Positions 18,113-26,212 of a stretch of 64,000 nt of DNA are shown one piece after another. The notes beneath the pieces were generated by a model. The model was not told the origin of the DNA. It did not search any database and was given only the letters and a program-made list of their open reading frames with translations. Both the position numbers and the translations under genes were made by a program. Position 1 is the first letter of the stretch. Each line of letters opens with the position of its first letter. The stretch is from Evansella caseinilytica (lineage in GTDB: Bacteria > Bacillota > Bacilli > Bacillales > Salisediminibacteriaceae). The DNA lies in assembly GCF_900107275.1 (NCBI RefSeq), contig NZ_FNPI01000017.1, positions 51,072 to 115,071 of the forward strand, in the 5' to 3' direction.

Positions 18113-19063
18113 CTAATAATTCACCCATTTTTTTTGCCCGATCCACTGCAGCACCGTAATCAGAAGCACAAAGAAAAACAACACCAGAGCCATCGAGGAG
18201 GCATAGCCGATATTCAAGTTGACAAATGCCGTTTCATACAGGTACCAGACGATCATGCTTGTTGAATGGAGCGGTCCGCCCTTCGTCAGCACGGCGACGA
18301 GATCAAATACCTTAAAGGTTGCAATGATACCGGTCACAAGCAAGAAGAAGGAAGTGGGCGACAGCATCGGAAACGTAATCTTCCTGAATTTCATCCAGCC
18401 GTTCGCCCCGTCAATGTCAGCCGCTTCATATAAGTCCTTTGGGATCGCTTGCAAACCGGCAATGTAGATAATCATATTGAAACCGATGGAAATCCAGATG
18501 TGAATAATCATTAATGATATTAGCGCGAACTGCGGATCGGCAATCCAGAGCGGCGGATTCTCGATGCCAAACGCCCGCAATGTCTCGTTGACCGGTCCGG
18601 CCGACGGATGAAATAACACTTGCCACACGACGGCGATGGCAACGACACTGGAGATATAAGGCATAAAAAAGGCAACTTTAAAATAATCCTTCATGTAAAC
18701 CTTCTTATTAATGATGATTGCCAGGAACAGGGAGACGGCCATACAAATCGGCACGGTGAACATAAAAATCGAGTTGTTGAGCAGGGACTTGCGGAACACA
18801 TTATCCCCCAGCAAATTGCGGAGATTGTCGAAACCGATCCATTCCAGTTCTTCAAAGCCGGCGATAAAATTCCACTTTGTAAAGCTTAAAACAAACGTTG
18901 CCACAATCGGGAACAAGGTCAAGACAGAAACGCCTGCCAGCATCGGAAAAACAAATAAAAAGCCGGCAATCGTTTCCTTTTTCTGCAATTTCGATGTCCT
19001 CTGCTTGCGTTTAAACGAGAACCATCTCTGCCGGCTTGCTATCTTTGTGTCCAATTCCATCAT
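18113..19063 (-). CDS. carbohydrate ABC transporter permease (MalF-type), importer 1
   Basis: 316 residues. A charged cytoplasmic N-terminus precedes six helices starting with TIAGFLFVFPMLAGVSVLTLFPIV. The EAA loop reads YEAADIDGANGWMKFRKITFP, and TKGGPLHSTSMIVWYLYETAF is typical of the MalF/UgpA type. The ATG is preceded by AAGAGGTG. It is the first gene of importer 1 and pairs with the permease at 17201-18031 to form the membrane channel. Confidence 0.94.
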   Translation of the reverse strand: MMELDTKIASRQRWFSFKRKQRTSKLQKKETIAGFLFVFPMLAGVSVLTLFPIVATFVLSFTKWNFIAGFEELEWIGFDNLRNLLGDNVFRKSLLNNSIFMFTVPICMAVSLFLAIIINKKVYMKDYFKVAFFMPYISSVVAIAVVWQVLFHPSAGPVNETLRAFGIENPPLWIADPQFALISLMIIHIWISIGFNMIIYIAGLQAIPKDLYEAADIDGANGWMKFRKITFPMLSPTSFFLLVTGIIATFKVFDLVAVLTKGGPLHSTSMIVWYLYETAFVNLNIGYASSMALVLFFFVLLITVLQWIGQKKWVNY

Positions 19064-19167
19064 TTTTCACCTCTTTGTCATCAATTCATCTCCATTGTAA
19101 TCAAAAAGCTACCGTTTCCTTTAACAGTATTTTGATGTATATCCATACAATTTTGACAAAACTAAAA

Positions 19168-19217
19168 GGTGCCAGGCACTCTGTGGTACTGTAAAGTACT
19201 ACAGAGTGCCTGGCACC
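19168..19217. repeat. REP-like palindrome, copy 6
   Basis: A 50-bp palindrome with inner arms GGTACT and AGTACT. It is flanked by A-runs on the left and T-runs on the right, so either strand would carry a stem followed by U residues. It lies 5 bp from the methyltransferase stop and may act as a terminator. Confidence 0.95.
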
Positions 19218-19222
19218 TTTTT

Positions 19223-20005
19223 TCATTTTTTTATCGCCTTCACGAGCACTGCCTCCCCGCAAAAGGAAACTACCGTGTTTTCCCCGTTGGCGTTTTCAGT
19301 CACTTCCAGTTTGAAATGCCGTTGCAGCTTCTCATCCGTCATCAGCATCAATTTATTCAAACTGTCTTTTTCCTTGCCGGTGACATTCATCCGCCGACAC
19401 CAATTGTCAAAGATGAAGCGCTTGTCAAACCGGTGCAGTTCCAGTAAGCAAAAGCCGCTCCGTTCCAGCATCCGTACCCACTCCGATTTTTTATACGCCC
19501 GCTGGTGACTGTAATCGCGCCGCTTTTCCACCGCATTGTAAAATATATCGTACGCCTCCACCTCCGGCGCGGTGTTATCGTCTAACAGAAACTGCCCGCC
19601 GTCCTTCAACACACGATGCACCTCGGCAAGAAATCGCTCCACATCGGGAAAATGATGCGCGGCAATCCGACAAGTGACAAGATCAAACGCCCCCGCAGAA
19701 AACGGCAGCTCCCCCGCCTCTCCTTCCACAAACCTGACATTGTCATTTCCCTGGCTCCTGACAAACTTTTCTGCTTCCGCCAGCATCTGCGGTGTCACGT
19801 CCAAGGCAACAACCTCACGGACATGAGGGGCAATGGCATTGGCGGTGTGCCCGCCGCCGGTGGCAATATCCAAAGCCTGTTCACAGCCCGTCATATCCGT
19901 TATCGCAACCAGCTGTTGCAAGTCAGCTCCTTTTCGGTGAATATCACTATCCACATAAGCCTTCGCATTCTTACCAAACTGCAGCTGAACATCGTTTTTT
20001 CTCAT
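19223..20005 (-). CDS. class I SAM-dependent methyltransferase
   Basis: 260 residues of the UbiE/Methyltransf_11 type. Motif I reads ALDIATGGGHTANAIAP, motif II ends in VALDVTPQMLAEAEKF, and the post-motif region has VTCRIAAHHFPDVERFLAEVHRVLKDGG. The C-terminal part (about 170-260) is a helical cap with WVRMLERSGF. The methyl acceptor is unknown; related proteins methylate small molecules or quinones. The ATG follows GGAGG. It stands alone between two importer loci, with a terminator and a MITE-like element upstream and palindrome copy 6 downstream. No link to sugar use is evident. Confidence 0.88.
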   Translation of the reverse strand: MRKNDVQLQFGKNAKAYVDSDIHRKGADLQQLVAITDMTGCEQALDIATGGGHTANAIAPHVREVVALDVTPQMLAEAEKFVRSQGNDNVRFVEGEAGELPFSAGAFDLVTCRIAAHHFPDVERFLAEVHRVLKDGGQFLLDDNTAPEVEAYDIFYNAVEKRRDYSHQRAYKKSEWVRMLERSGFCLLELHRFDKRFIFDNWCRRMNVTGKEKDSLNKLMLMTDEKLQRHFKLEVTENANGENTVVSFCGEAVLVKAIKK

Positions 20006-20133
20006 TCTGCTTCCTCCACTCCGCTAATGATATCCTTCATCCACCGGATCGAATCATCCTTCCACTCCTTATTCCCTAGCATAAAGCAGTTGCAGCGGGA
20101 AAGGGAGAACGAAAAACTTATTGCTATGTATAA

Positions 20134-20336
20134 GTGTTTGTTCAAAAAGATCGTTTTTTATCTTTTTGAACAAACACGAAGCAATGAGTGGAGCCGATGC
20201 ATTCTTTTCATGCCAGCTAGGAGTGGTTTTCCCGGAGTCAGGATGACGACATTCCGCCGTTGCTCATAGGACGTGAGCAGCACTTAGGCGGAATTGGGGC
20301 GCATCGAACGGAACCATTGCCTTTTGAACACACTCC
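20134..20336 (-). mobile_element. MITE-like element, copy b (203 bp, reverse orientation)
   Basis: Starts with the hairpin GTGTTTGTTCAAAAAGATC ... ATCTTTTTGAACAAACAC, then the conserved GAAGCAATGAGTGGAGCCGA block, the GACATTCCGCCGTTGCTCA block, and ends CCTTTTGAACACACTC. The flanks TATAA (left) and CATAA (right) agree at 4 of 5 bases. Confidence 0.75.
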
Positions 20337-20350
20337 ATAAAAAAAGAACG

Positions 20351-20400
20351 AAACAAAAACACCGCACAGGGAGAGAAAGCATTCCCCATGCAGTGCAGTG
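20351..20400 (-). terminator. rho-independent terminator after the LplA-type binding protein
   Basis: On the minus strand CACTGCAC pairs with GTGCGGTG (one G-U), with extra pairing GGGGA/TCTCC inside, followed by TTTTTGTTT. It lies just after the binding-protein stop codon. Confidence 0.7.
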
Positions 20401-20408
20401 CTTGAATC

Positions 20409-22043
20409 TTATTTTTTCTTCTGATATACTTCGTTAGCTAAATCAACATAACCTTGCAAGTTTTTTCCCTCTAATTCTTTGATAAACGCATCCCACTCAT
20501 CTATGCTTCGGTCACCTACAATAAATTTAAATGTGTTTTGCGTTACGGTGTCTTTTAACGGTGTGCTTAATAATGAAGATTGTTCAAGCTCCAATTCGTT
20601 ATACTTAATCGGCGGGTCAGGCAGTACAACTTCTTTATCAGCATGCATCACATTTTGAAATTCGATTTCTTCTTCACTAAACATTGAATGGAGAAGCTCT
20701 GTCGGCCCACCATACGCGAAGTTGCCGCCGGAGAAACCTAAATCAATTTGCAGATGCAGTTCTCCATCCGGATTCATATCACGGAACGTAACGTTTTCGG
20801 TCAATTGCCGTTCTCCGTTTTCCTTTGTAAAAGTTTCTCCTTCAACACCCCACTTTGCGAATTCCAAGCCTTCATCACTGTACAATAACCAGTCAATAAA
20901 CTGCAGCATCGCTACAAAGTTTGGATCGTCCTTTGCTTTGGCAGAAAACATGATTCCGTTTTCTAACTTGGAGCCGCCCATCAAATGACCGGCCGGTCCA
21001 CCTGGAACCGGTATTTTCGTTATTTCATAGTTGTCAGCTCCTAACGTATCATTCATCGTCGTGCGATATTGTGTTAAGGTCTGACCATTAGTGTTAATAA
21101 CAAATGATTTACCGGTTGCAAATTTTTCTATCGCTTGATCATCTTCCTGTGTGACACTTTCCGGATCCAACAACCCTTTTTCCACTAATCTAGAGAAATA
21201 TTCCACCATGTTTCGGTATTCATCCGTAGCCGGCGCGAAGATAAATTCATCATCTTCCTCTACATATGTCAGCATATTGCCCAATCCCCAGCCGGCTTTT
21301 GTCCCATAGTTTACCGAGGCAATATTTAACGTGCTGTCTAAAGCAAATCGGTCTGAAAAAGGGAAAATATCCGGATAGGCTTCTTTCATTTTTTCCAGCA
21401 TCACCTCAAATTCTTCCCATGTGTCGGGCACTTCCAGTCCTAATTCTTCTAAAATATCGGTTCGAACAGCTAAACTGTAATCCGGCCACACATTTTCATG
21501 AATACCTGGAAGTACATAGTATTTACCGTTCTCTTGACGCAAATCTTCTAAAAACGGTTCAATATCCCATTTTTCCACTTTGTCTTGATAATTCGGCATA
21601 TAGTCTACATAATCACTTATTGCGAGGATTGCACCTGAAGCAATAAATGGCGTTTCTTCTCCGGGATATGTTTTCGGTATAATATAAGGGGCATCTCCGC
21701 TGCTGATTAATAAGCTTCGTTTCTCTGCGTAATCACTCATAGGTACTGGGGTGACAGCTAATTCGACATTTGTTCTTTCCTTTATTTTCTCAAAAAACAG
21801 CCAATCATCTTTTAATGGATAGTTAGGATGGTCACTGAAGAGCGTAGTAAAAGTCACTGGTTCGGTTGCTTCAAACGTAACGCCTACATCATAATCTTTC
21901 ATCGCTGCTCCTGAAATTTCTTCATTCGATACATCCTCTTGCTTTTCTGAATTCGAAGTATCTGCATCACTGCAAGCAGCTAATAATCCAATCGCAAGCC
22001 AAAGCATGAATACCGGCAATTTGTTGTTCCAGCTTATTTTCAT
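20409..22043 (-). CDS. LplA/YtcQ-type oligosaccharide-binding lipoprotein
   Basis: 544 residues, the length typical of the large LplA-type binding proteins rather than the 420-460 of ordinary sugar-binding proteins. The lipoprotein signal ends LAIGLLAACSDAD. Features include a YPLKDDWLFFEKIKERTNVE segment, WEEFEVMLEKMKEAYPD, and a C-terminus with DEWDAFIKELEGKNLQGYVD, typical of the family. ATG at 22041-22043 follows GGGGAAGAG; an ATG five codons upstream is possible. It is the last gene of importer 2. Relatives bind pectin-type or other plant oligosaccharides, but the ligand is unknown here. A rho-independent terminator follows. Confidence 0.9.
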   Translation of the reverse strand: MKISWNNKLPVFMLWLAIGLLAACSDADTSNSEKQEDVSNEEISGAAMKDYDVGVTFEATEPVTFTTLFSDHPNYPLKDDWLFFEKIKERTNVELAVTPVPMSDYAEKRSLLISSGDAPYIIPKTYPGEETPFIASGAILAISDYVDYMPNYQDKVEKWDIEPFLEDLRQENGKYYVLPGIHENVWPDYSLAVRTDILEELGLEVPDTWEEFEVMLEKMKEAYPDIFPFSDRFALDSTLNIASVNYGTKAGWGLGNMLTYVEEDDEFIFAPATDEYRNMVEYFSRLVEKGLLDPESVTQEDDQAIEKFATGKSFVINTNGQTLTQYRTTMNDTLGADNYEITKIPVPGGPAGHLMGGSKLENGIMFSAKAKDDPNFVAMLQFIDWLLYSDEGLEFAKWGVEGETFTKENGERQLTENVTFRDMNPDGELHLQIDLGFSGGNFAYGGPTELLHSMFSEEEIEFQNVMHADKEVVLPDPPIKYNELELEQSSLLSTPLKDTVTQNTFKFIVGDRSIDEWDAFIKELEGKNLQGYVDLANEVYQKKK

Positions 22044-22155
22044 TTTCTCTTCCCCCATTTTTTCGATTCATTGACATGACCGAGTAACGAAAACTAGCCT
22101 TCAGGTTGAACCAATAACGCTATCACCCCCTAACAGACAACGCCGCTTTACCGCT

Positions 22156-23028
22156 TTACCCTTTCACAGAACCTAACATGACCCCAGTGACAAAATACTT
22201 TTGTATATACGGATATACCAATAATATTGGAAGCACCGTTAACACCATCGTTACCGCTTTAATGTTTGAGGCAATTTGTGTGATATTATCGGCATTTGTT
22301 GCACCGGTTCCGTAACTTGCTTCTGCTCCTTTGATAAGATTTCTTAAATAGATGGATACTGGAAAGAGCTCTTTTTCACTAAAATAAATAAATGCCGGAA
22401 ACCATGAATTCCAATGACCAACTGCGTAAAACAGCATCATCGTTGCCAAAATAGGTTTGGACAGCGGCAAAACAATTTTGAACAGGATGCCATAGGTACT
22501 GGAACCGTCCATAACTGCTGCTTCCTCCAGTTCATCAGGGATGTTCTGAAAAAACGTTCGCATGATCAGCATATTAAAAACACTGATAGCACTCGGAATG
22601 ACGATGGCCCAGATCTTATTGCCGAATCCAAGGGACGTAATTAATACATAGTTTGGAATTAACCCACCGCTAAAAAACATCGTAAACACAAAAAACATCG
22701 TTAAGAAGTTGCGCCCTTTTAACCGTTTCTTTGACAACGGATATGCAATCATTGTCGACAAAACTAAAGAGATAAGCGTTCCAACTACTGTATAAACAAC
22801 GGTATTTTTGTAATTAATCCAGAACATGCTGTCCGACAGAATCACTTGATAAGTCTCCGTATTAAATCCCTTTGGCCACAAACTTATTTCACCTGCATTG
22901 ATATACGATTCTGAGCTGAATGACTGAGCGACTATATTGAAAAATGGAAATAAGGTGGCGAATACAATCAATAACAGGATCGTCACATTGAATACTCTAA
23001 ACGTTTTATATTGCCAAGACTCTTTCAT
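22156..23028 (-). CDS. LplC/YtcP-type ABC transporter permease, importer 2
   Basis: 290 residues, six membrane helices. The sequence has the family features MFFSGGLIPNYVLITSLGFGN, the EAA loop EEAAVMDGSSTYGILFKIVLP, and the C-terminal YPYIQKYFVTGVMLGSVKG. The ATG follows AAGGAGGGAGGAG. It lies 13 bp after the partner permease and 112 bp before the binding protein. It belongs to the LplABC/YteP-YtcP subfamily, which differs from the MalFG-type permeases elsewhere in the window. Confidence 0.95.
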   Translation of the reverse strand: MKESWQYKTFRVFNVTILLLIVFATLFPFFNIVAQSFSSESYINAGEISLWPKGFNTETYQVILSDSMFWINYKNTVVYTVVGTLISLVLSTMIAYPLSKKRLKGRNFLTMFFVFTMFFSGGLIPNYVLITSLGFGNKIWAIVIPSAISVFNMLIMRTFFQNIPDELEEAAVMDGSSTYGILFKIVLPLSKPILATMMLFYAVGHWNSWFPAFIYFSEKELFPVSIYLRNLIKGAEASYGTGATNADNITQIASNIKAVTMVLTVLPILLVYPYIQKYFVTGVMLGSVKG

Positions 23029-23041
23029 GCTCCTCCCTCCT

Positions 23042-23989
23042 TTACCATAAGCTAGTATCTGTCAGGCGACGTGAAAGGTAATTAGCGCCAAAGACTAATA
23101 TCAAACCGACGATGGATTCAAACAAACCAATGGCAGTGCTGTAACTAAAACTGCCAGACTCAAGACCGACCCGATACACGTAGGTGGCAATAACATCAGC
23201 TGTTTCATAGGTTAGCGGATTATAAAGAAGCAGCACTTTCTCGAATCCGATCGCAAGGAAATTACCGATATTTAGTATCAGAAGGATAACAATCGTTGGC
23301 AAAATCCCGGGAATGGTAATATGGATCGTTTGTTGCCAACGATTTGCCCCATCAATTCTTGCAGCTTCATATAATTCTTCATTAATTCCTGTCAAAGCTG
23401 CCAAATATAGAATTGCTCCCCAACCTAGCCCTTGCCATAGCTCAGAGCTGATAAAAATCGTCCGAAACCATTCAGGCAGTTGGATAAAGTTAATCCTGTT
23501 TCCTCCCAGAAATTCAATGAGACTGTTAAGCGGACCGTTTATCGCTACAAATTCAAAAACGATTCCGGCAACGACCACTACCGAAAAAAAATGAGGTAAA
23601 TACGAAGCTGTCTGTACAAATCTCTTAAACAATTGATTTTTTAACTCGTTGAGTAATAAGGCAAATAGGATAGGTGCTGGGAAGGTAATTAGAAGTAACC
23701 AAAAGGCTAAAATCAAAGTGTTGGAAAAGACTTTATAAAAGGTTGGATCGCTCAGAAACATTTTAAAGTAATATAATCCTACCCATTCTTCTCCAAAAAT
23801 GCTTCCGCCGGGAATGAATCTTCGAAAGGCGATAATGTTCCCAATCATAGGAAGGTACTTGAAAATCAGTAAGTAAATTACCGGCAAGATAATAAGCGAA
23901 TAGAGCTGCCAATCCTTTTTGAAAGCAATAAAACTATTTTTTGTTAAAGACCATTTTGTAACGGTGGTTTGTTTTCCTGCTTCCTCCAT
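23042..23989 (-). CDS. LplB/YteP-type ABC transporter permease, importer 2
   Basis: 315 residues, six membrane helices after a polar N-terminus. Family features include LYSLIILPVIYLLIFKYLPM, IAFRRFIPGGSIFGEEWVGL, the EAA loop YEAARIDGANRWQQTIHITIP and LLLYNPLTYETADVIATYVY. The ATG follows GGGGGAAAG. It is the first gene of importer 2, behind the promoter at 24146-24174 and between the paired 14-bp repeats that look like operators. Confidence 0.95.
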   Translation of the reverse strand: MEEAGKQTTVTKWSLTKNSFIAFKKDWQLYSLIILPVIYLLIFKYLPMIGNIIAFRRFIPGGSIFGEEWVGLYYFKMFLSDPTFYKVFSNTLILAFWLLLITFPAPILFALLLNELKNQLFKRFVQTASYLPHFFSVVVVAGIVFEFVAINGPLNSLIEFLGGNRINFIQLPEWFRTIFISSELWQGLGWGAILYLAALTGINEELYEAARIDGANRWQQTIHITIPGILPTIVILLILNIGNFLAIGFEKVLLLYNPLTYETADVIATYVYRVGLESGSFSYSTAIGLFESIVGLILVFGANYLSRRLTDTSLW

Positions 23990-24084
23990 TATCTTTCCCC
24001 CTTATGTAGTCCACACAAAGAAAGGGCTTACATTCCTTTCGAAACAAAAACGTCGTCTTTATACATGTCAATAGGACTAGTATA

Positions 24085-24098
24085 ACTAGTATGGTAGT
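24085..24098 (-). promoter_or_regulatory. operator-like repeat, downstream copy
   Basis: ACTAGTATGGTAGT on the plus strand, matching 13 of 14 bases of the block at 24178-24191. An extra ACTAGT just to its left (24076-24081) makes a longer symmetrical site. Confidence 0.5.
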
Positions 24099-24145
24099 AG
24101 CAGCAAAAAAAAGGTGAAATCTTCCTTTGTTTAATGATCGAACTT

Positions 24146-24174
24146 ATTATAAATGCAATTTTTATCTTTGTCAA
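24146..24174 (-). promoter_or_regulatory. consensus sigma-A promoter of importer 2
   Basis: On the minus strand TTGACA (24169-24174), 17 bp, then TATAAT (24146-24151): both hexamers and spacing match consensus. It reads toward the LplB-type permease, giving a leader of about 150 nt. Repeats that flank it suggest repression. Confidence 0.85.
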
Positions 24175-24177
24175 CAT

Positions 24178-24191
24178 ACTAGAATGGTAGT
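24178..24191 (-). promoter_or_regulatory. operator-like repeat, upstream copy
   Basis: ACTAGAATGGTAGT on the plus strand, 13 of 14 identical to the copy at 24085-24098, with starts 93 bp apart. It abuts the -35 box of the importer 2 promoter. Confidence 0.5.
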
Positions 24192-24250
24192 GTGCTTGTT
24201 TTTTTGTTCGTCAGTTCAGGATCAATGATCATATAGTTAAAAAAAATAAA

Positions 24251-24300
24251 GGTGCCAGGCACTCTGCGTTGCTTTAAAGCACAGCAGAGTGCCTGGCACC
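24251..24300. repeat. REP-like palindrome, copy 7
   Basis: A 50-bp palindrome with inner block GCTTTAAAGC. AAA precedes and TTTTT follows it. It lies 14 bp after the stop of the importer 3 permease and could end that operon before the importer 2 promoter. Confidence 0.95.
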
Positions 24301-24314
24301 TTTTTATTCATTTG

Positions 24315-25217
24315 TCATCCTTTCACCGATCCGGAAGTAATCCCCTCCACAATGCGGTTGCTCAAAACAAAGAAGGCAAACAGTATCGGGAGGATACTGA
24401 TCATCAGCGTTGCGCCGATTGCGCCCCAATCGATGGAATACTGGCCGATAAAATTGTTGATACCAACAGTTAATGTTTTATACTTGTCTGAACTGATAAA
24501 TGTATTGACAAATACATATTCGTTCCAATTATAAATCATATTGATAATCGCTGTCGTTGCGAGTACTGGCGTGGTTATCGGCAAAATAATTCTGAAAAAC
24601 AGCCGGTGGATGGAGCAGCCGTCCATGATTGCCGCCTCCTCGATTTCACGCGGCAGTGTATAGTAAAACCCGAGCAATATCATCATTGTTATCGGAAGAT
24701 TAAACGCCGTATAAGTCAAGATAATCGCTAACGGATGATTCATTAAATGAATGGATGTAAAAAAGCTAAACAGCGGAATCAATGTTGAATGAACCGGAAT
24801 CATCATCGCCACCATAAACAATCCCAGCACAAGCTTGCTCAGCTTCCATTTCATGCGAGTAATCGCAAAGGTCACAAAGCTTGCGATAAGAACTGTCAGG
24901 ATAACAGAAACGGCGGTAATCCACACGCTGTTAAAGAAATACATGGAAATATTCCCTTCCGTCCAAACCTTTACGTAGTTCTCCCATTTTGGTTCTGCCG
25001 GAAGCGAAAGTGGCGCAAGGTTAAAAACCTCCTGATTGTTCTTAAGCGAGAACAAAAACAGCCAAATCAAAGGAAGGATTTGAACAACGGCAAGGATCAG
25101 CAAAGCTAAATACAGGATTCCTGAGGCGATGCGAGTCAGCACAGGCTTCCTTGCCACCTGCCGTTTTTGTTTCGGCAGCATCGCTGTTGTCTGAGTTTCT
25201 GTCGCTTTTTCCATCAT
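24315..25217 (-). CDS. carbohydrate ABC transporter permease (MalG-type), importer 3
   Basis: 300 residues, with a polar N-terminus then six helices. EAA loop: EEAAIMDGCSIHRLFFRIILP; C-terminus SNRIVEGITSGSVKG. It also has the FNLPITMMILLGFYYTLP segment typical of MalG-type subunits. The ATG follows GAGGAGGG. It starts 12 bp after the partner permease stop and is last in its operon, closed by palindrome copy 7. Confidence 0.95.
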   Translation of the reverse strand: MMEKATETQTTAMLPKQKRQVARKPVLTRIASGILYLALLILAVVQILPLIWLFLFSLKNNQEVFNLAPLSLPAEPKWENYVKVWTEGNISMYFFNSVWITAVSVILTVLIASFVTFAITRMKWKLSKLVLGLFMVAMMIPVHSTLIPLFSFFTSIHLMNHPLAIILTYTAFNLPITMMILLGFYYTLPREIEEAAIMDGCSIHRLFFRIILPITTPVLATTAIINMIYNWNEYVFVNTFISSDKYKTLTVGINNFIGQYSIDWGAIGATLMISILPILFAFFVLSNRIVEGITSGSVKG

Positions 25218-25229
25218 TATCCCTCCTCT

Positions 25230-26108
25230 TCAGTATTGTATTTCTTCCTTGGTTGCAGTCAGCTTTCTGATAATCCAGGTTACTCCCAAAGCAATGAGCA
25301 GCAGGAAGAATCCAATCGCACTTCCGTAACCGAAATCGTTCATCTTAAAGGCGTTTTTATACATGTAGGACGCCATCACTTCACTGGCTCCGTTGGGACC
25401 GCCCTCTGTCATTACCCAAATTAGATCAAAATATTTTAATGATCCGACGACAGCCAAAACGATTGTTACTTTTATCACAGAAGCTATCAATGGAACTTTG
25501 ATTTTATAGGCGATCTGCAAAGGTGTCGCTCCGTCTATTTTTGCCGCTTCCACAAGCGATTCAGGAATATTTTTCAACGCTGCATAGTAAATTAAAATGT
25601 AAAATCCTGCATATTGCCAAATGATCGGGATAAAGATCGCAAACAGGACGATGGATGTATCCGCTAACCACAGCGGCGGATTGCTAATGCCAATGGACTC
25701 CAAAAAACGGTTCATCACGCCGTTAGTCGGATGATAAATCCGGATCCAAAGCTGGGCAATTGCCACGGAAGATAAAAGCATTGGAACCAAATAAATTTTC
25801 CTGAATAAATTAGCTCCCTTTATTTTTCCTGACAAAACAAGGGAAACCGCCAAATATGCCACCAGACTGATGACGGAAAAAATAGCAAGCAAAAACGAAT
25901 GGAAAGCGCTTTGCCAGAACAGCGAATCGGTTATCAGCTTGGAATAATTGGCTAATCCGATAAACGTCCTCTCGCCGATGCCGTCCCATTGCGTCAACCC
26001 GTAGTATCCCGTCAGGACAATAGGAACATAAACGAGCGTAATAATGAGCAGCAATGCCGGCAGTACATATAAGGCAATGATCTTTTTGTTGGACATGACT
26101 TTATCCAT
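25230..26108 (-). CDS. carbohydrate ABC transporter permease (MalF-type), importer 3
   Basis: 292 residues, six helices, starting IIALYVLPALLLIITLVYVPI. EAA loop: VEAAKIDGATPLQIAYKIKVP; MalF-type motif VMTEGGPNGASEVMASYMYK. The ATG at 26106-26108 follows AAAGGAG with 9 nt spacing; a longer frame seven codons upstream lacks a site. It follows the binding-protein gene, separated by a long hairpin at 26153-26197. Confidence 0.94.
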   Translation of the reverse strand: MDKVMSNKKIIALYVLPALLLIITLVYVPIVLTGYYGLTQWDGIGERTFIGLANYSKLITDSLFWQSAFHSFLLAIFSVISLVAYLAVSLVLSGKIKGANLFRKIYLVPMLLSSVAIAQLWIRIYHPTNGVMNRFLESIGISNPPLWLADTSIVLFAIFIPIIWQYAGFYILIYYAALKNIPESLVEAAKIDGATPLQIAYKIKVPLIASVIKVTIVLAVVGSLKYFDLIWVMTEGGPNGASEVMASYMYKNAFKMNDFGYGSAIGFFLLLIALGVTWIIRKLTATKEEIQY

Positions 26109-26152
26109 TCCCCCACTCTCCTTTCCCAATTAAATTTAATACCCGAAAAATT

Positions 26153-26197
26153 GTTGCCCAAAGGAAAGAGTGCCTGGCACTTTTTCCTTTAGGCAAC
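26153..26197. repeat. long hairpin with palindrome core, between binding protein and permease
   Basis: GTTGCCCAAAGGAAAGAG and its near-complement on the other side enclose GTGCCTGGCAC, the core of the 50-bp palindromes. This makes a 22-bp stem with two or three mismatches. Position after the binding-protein gene inside the operon resembles stem-loops known to stabilise binding-protein mRNA over permease mRNA. Confidence 0.7.
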
Positions 26198-26212
26198 TTT
26201 ATCCAAACGAAA

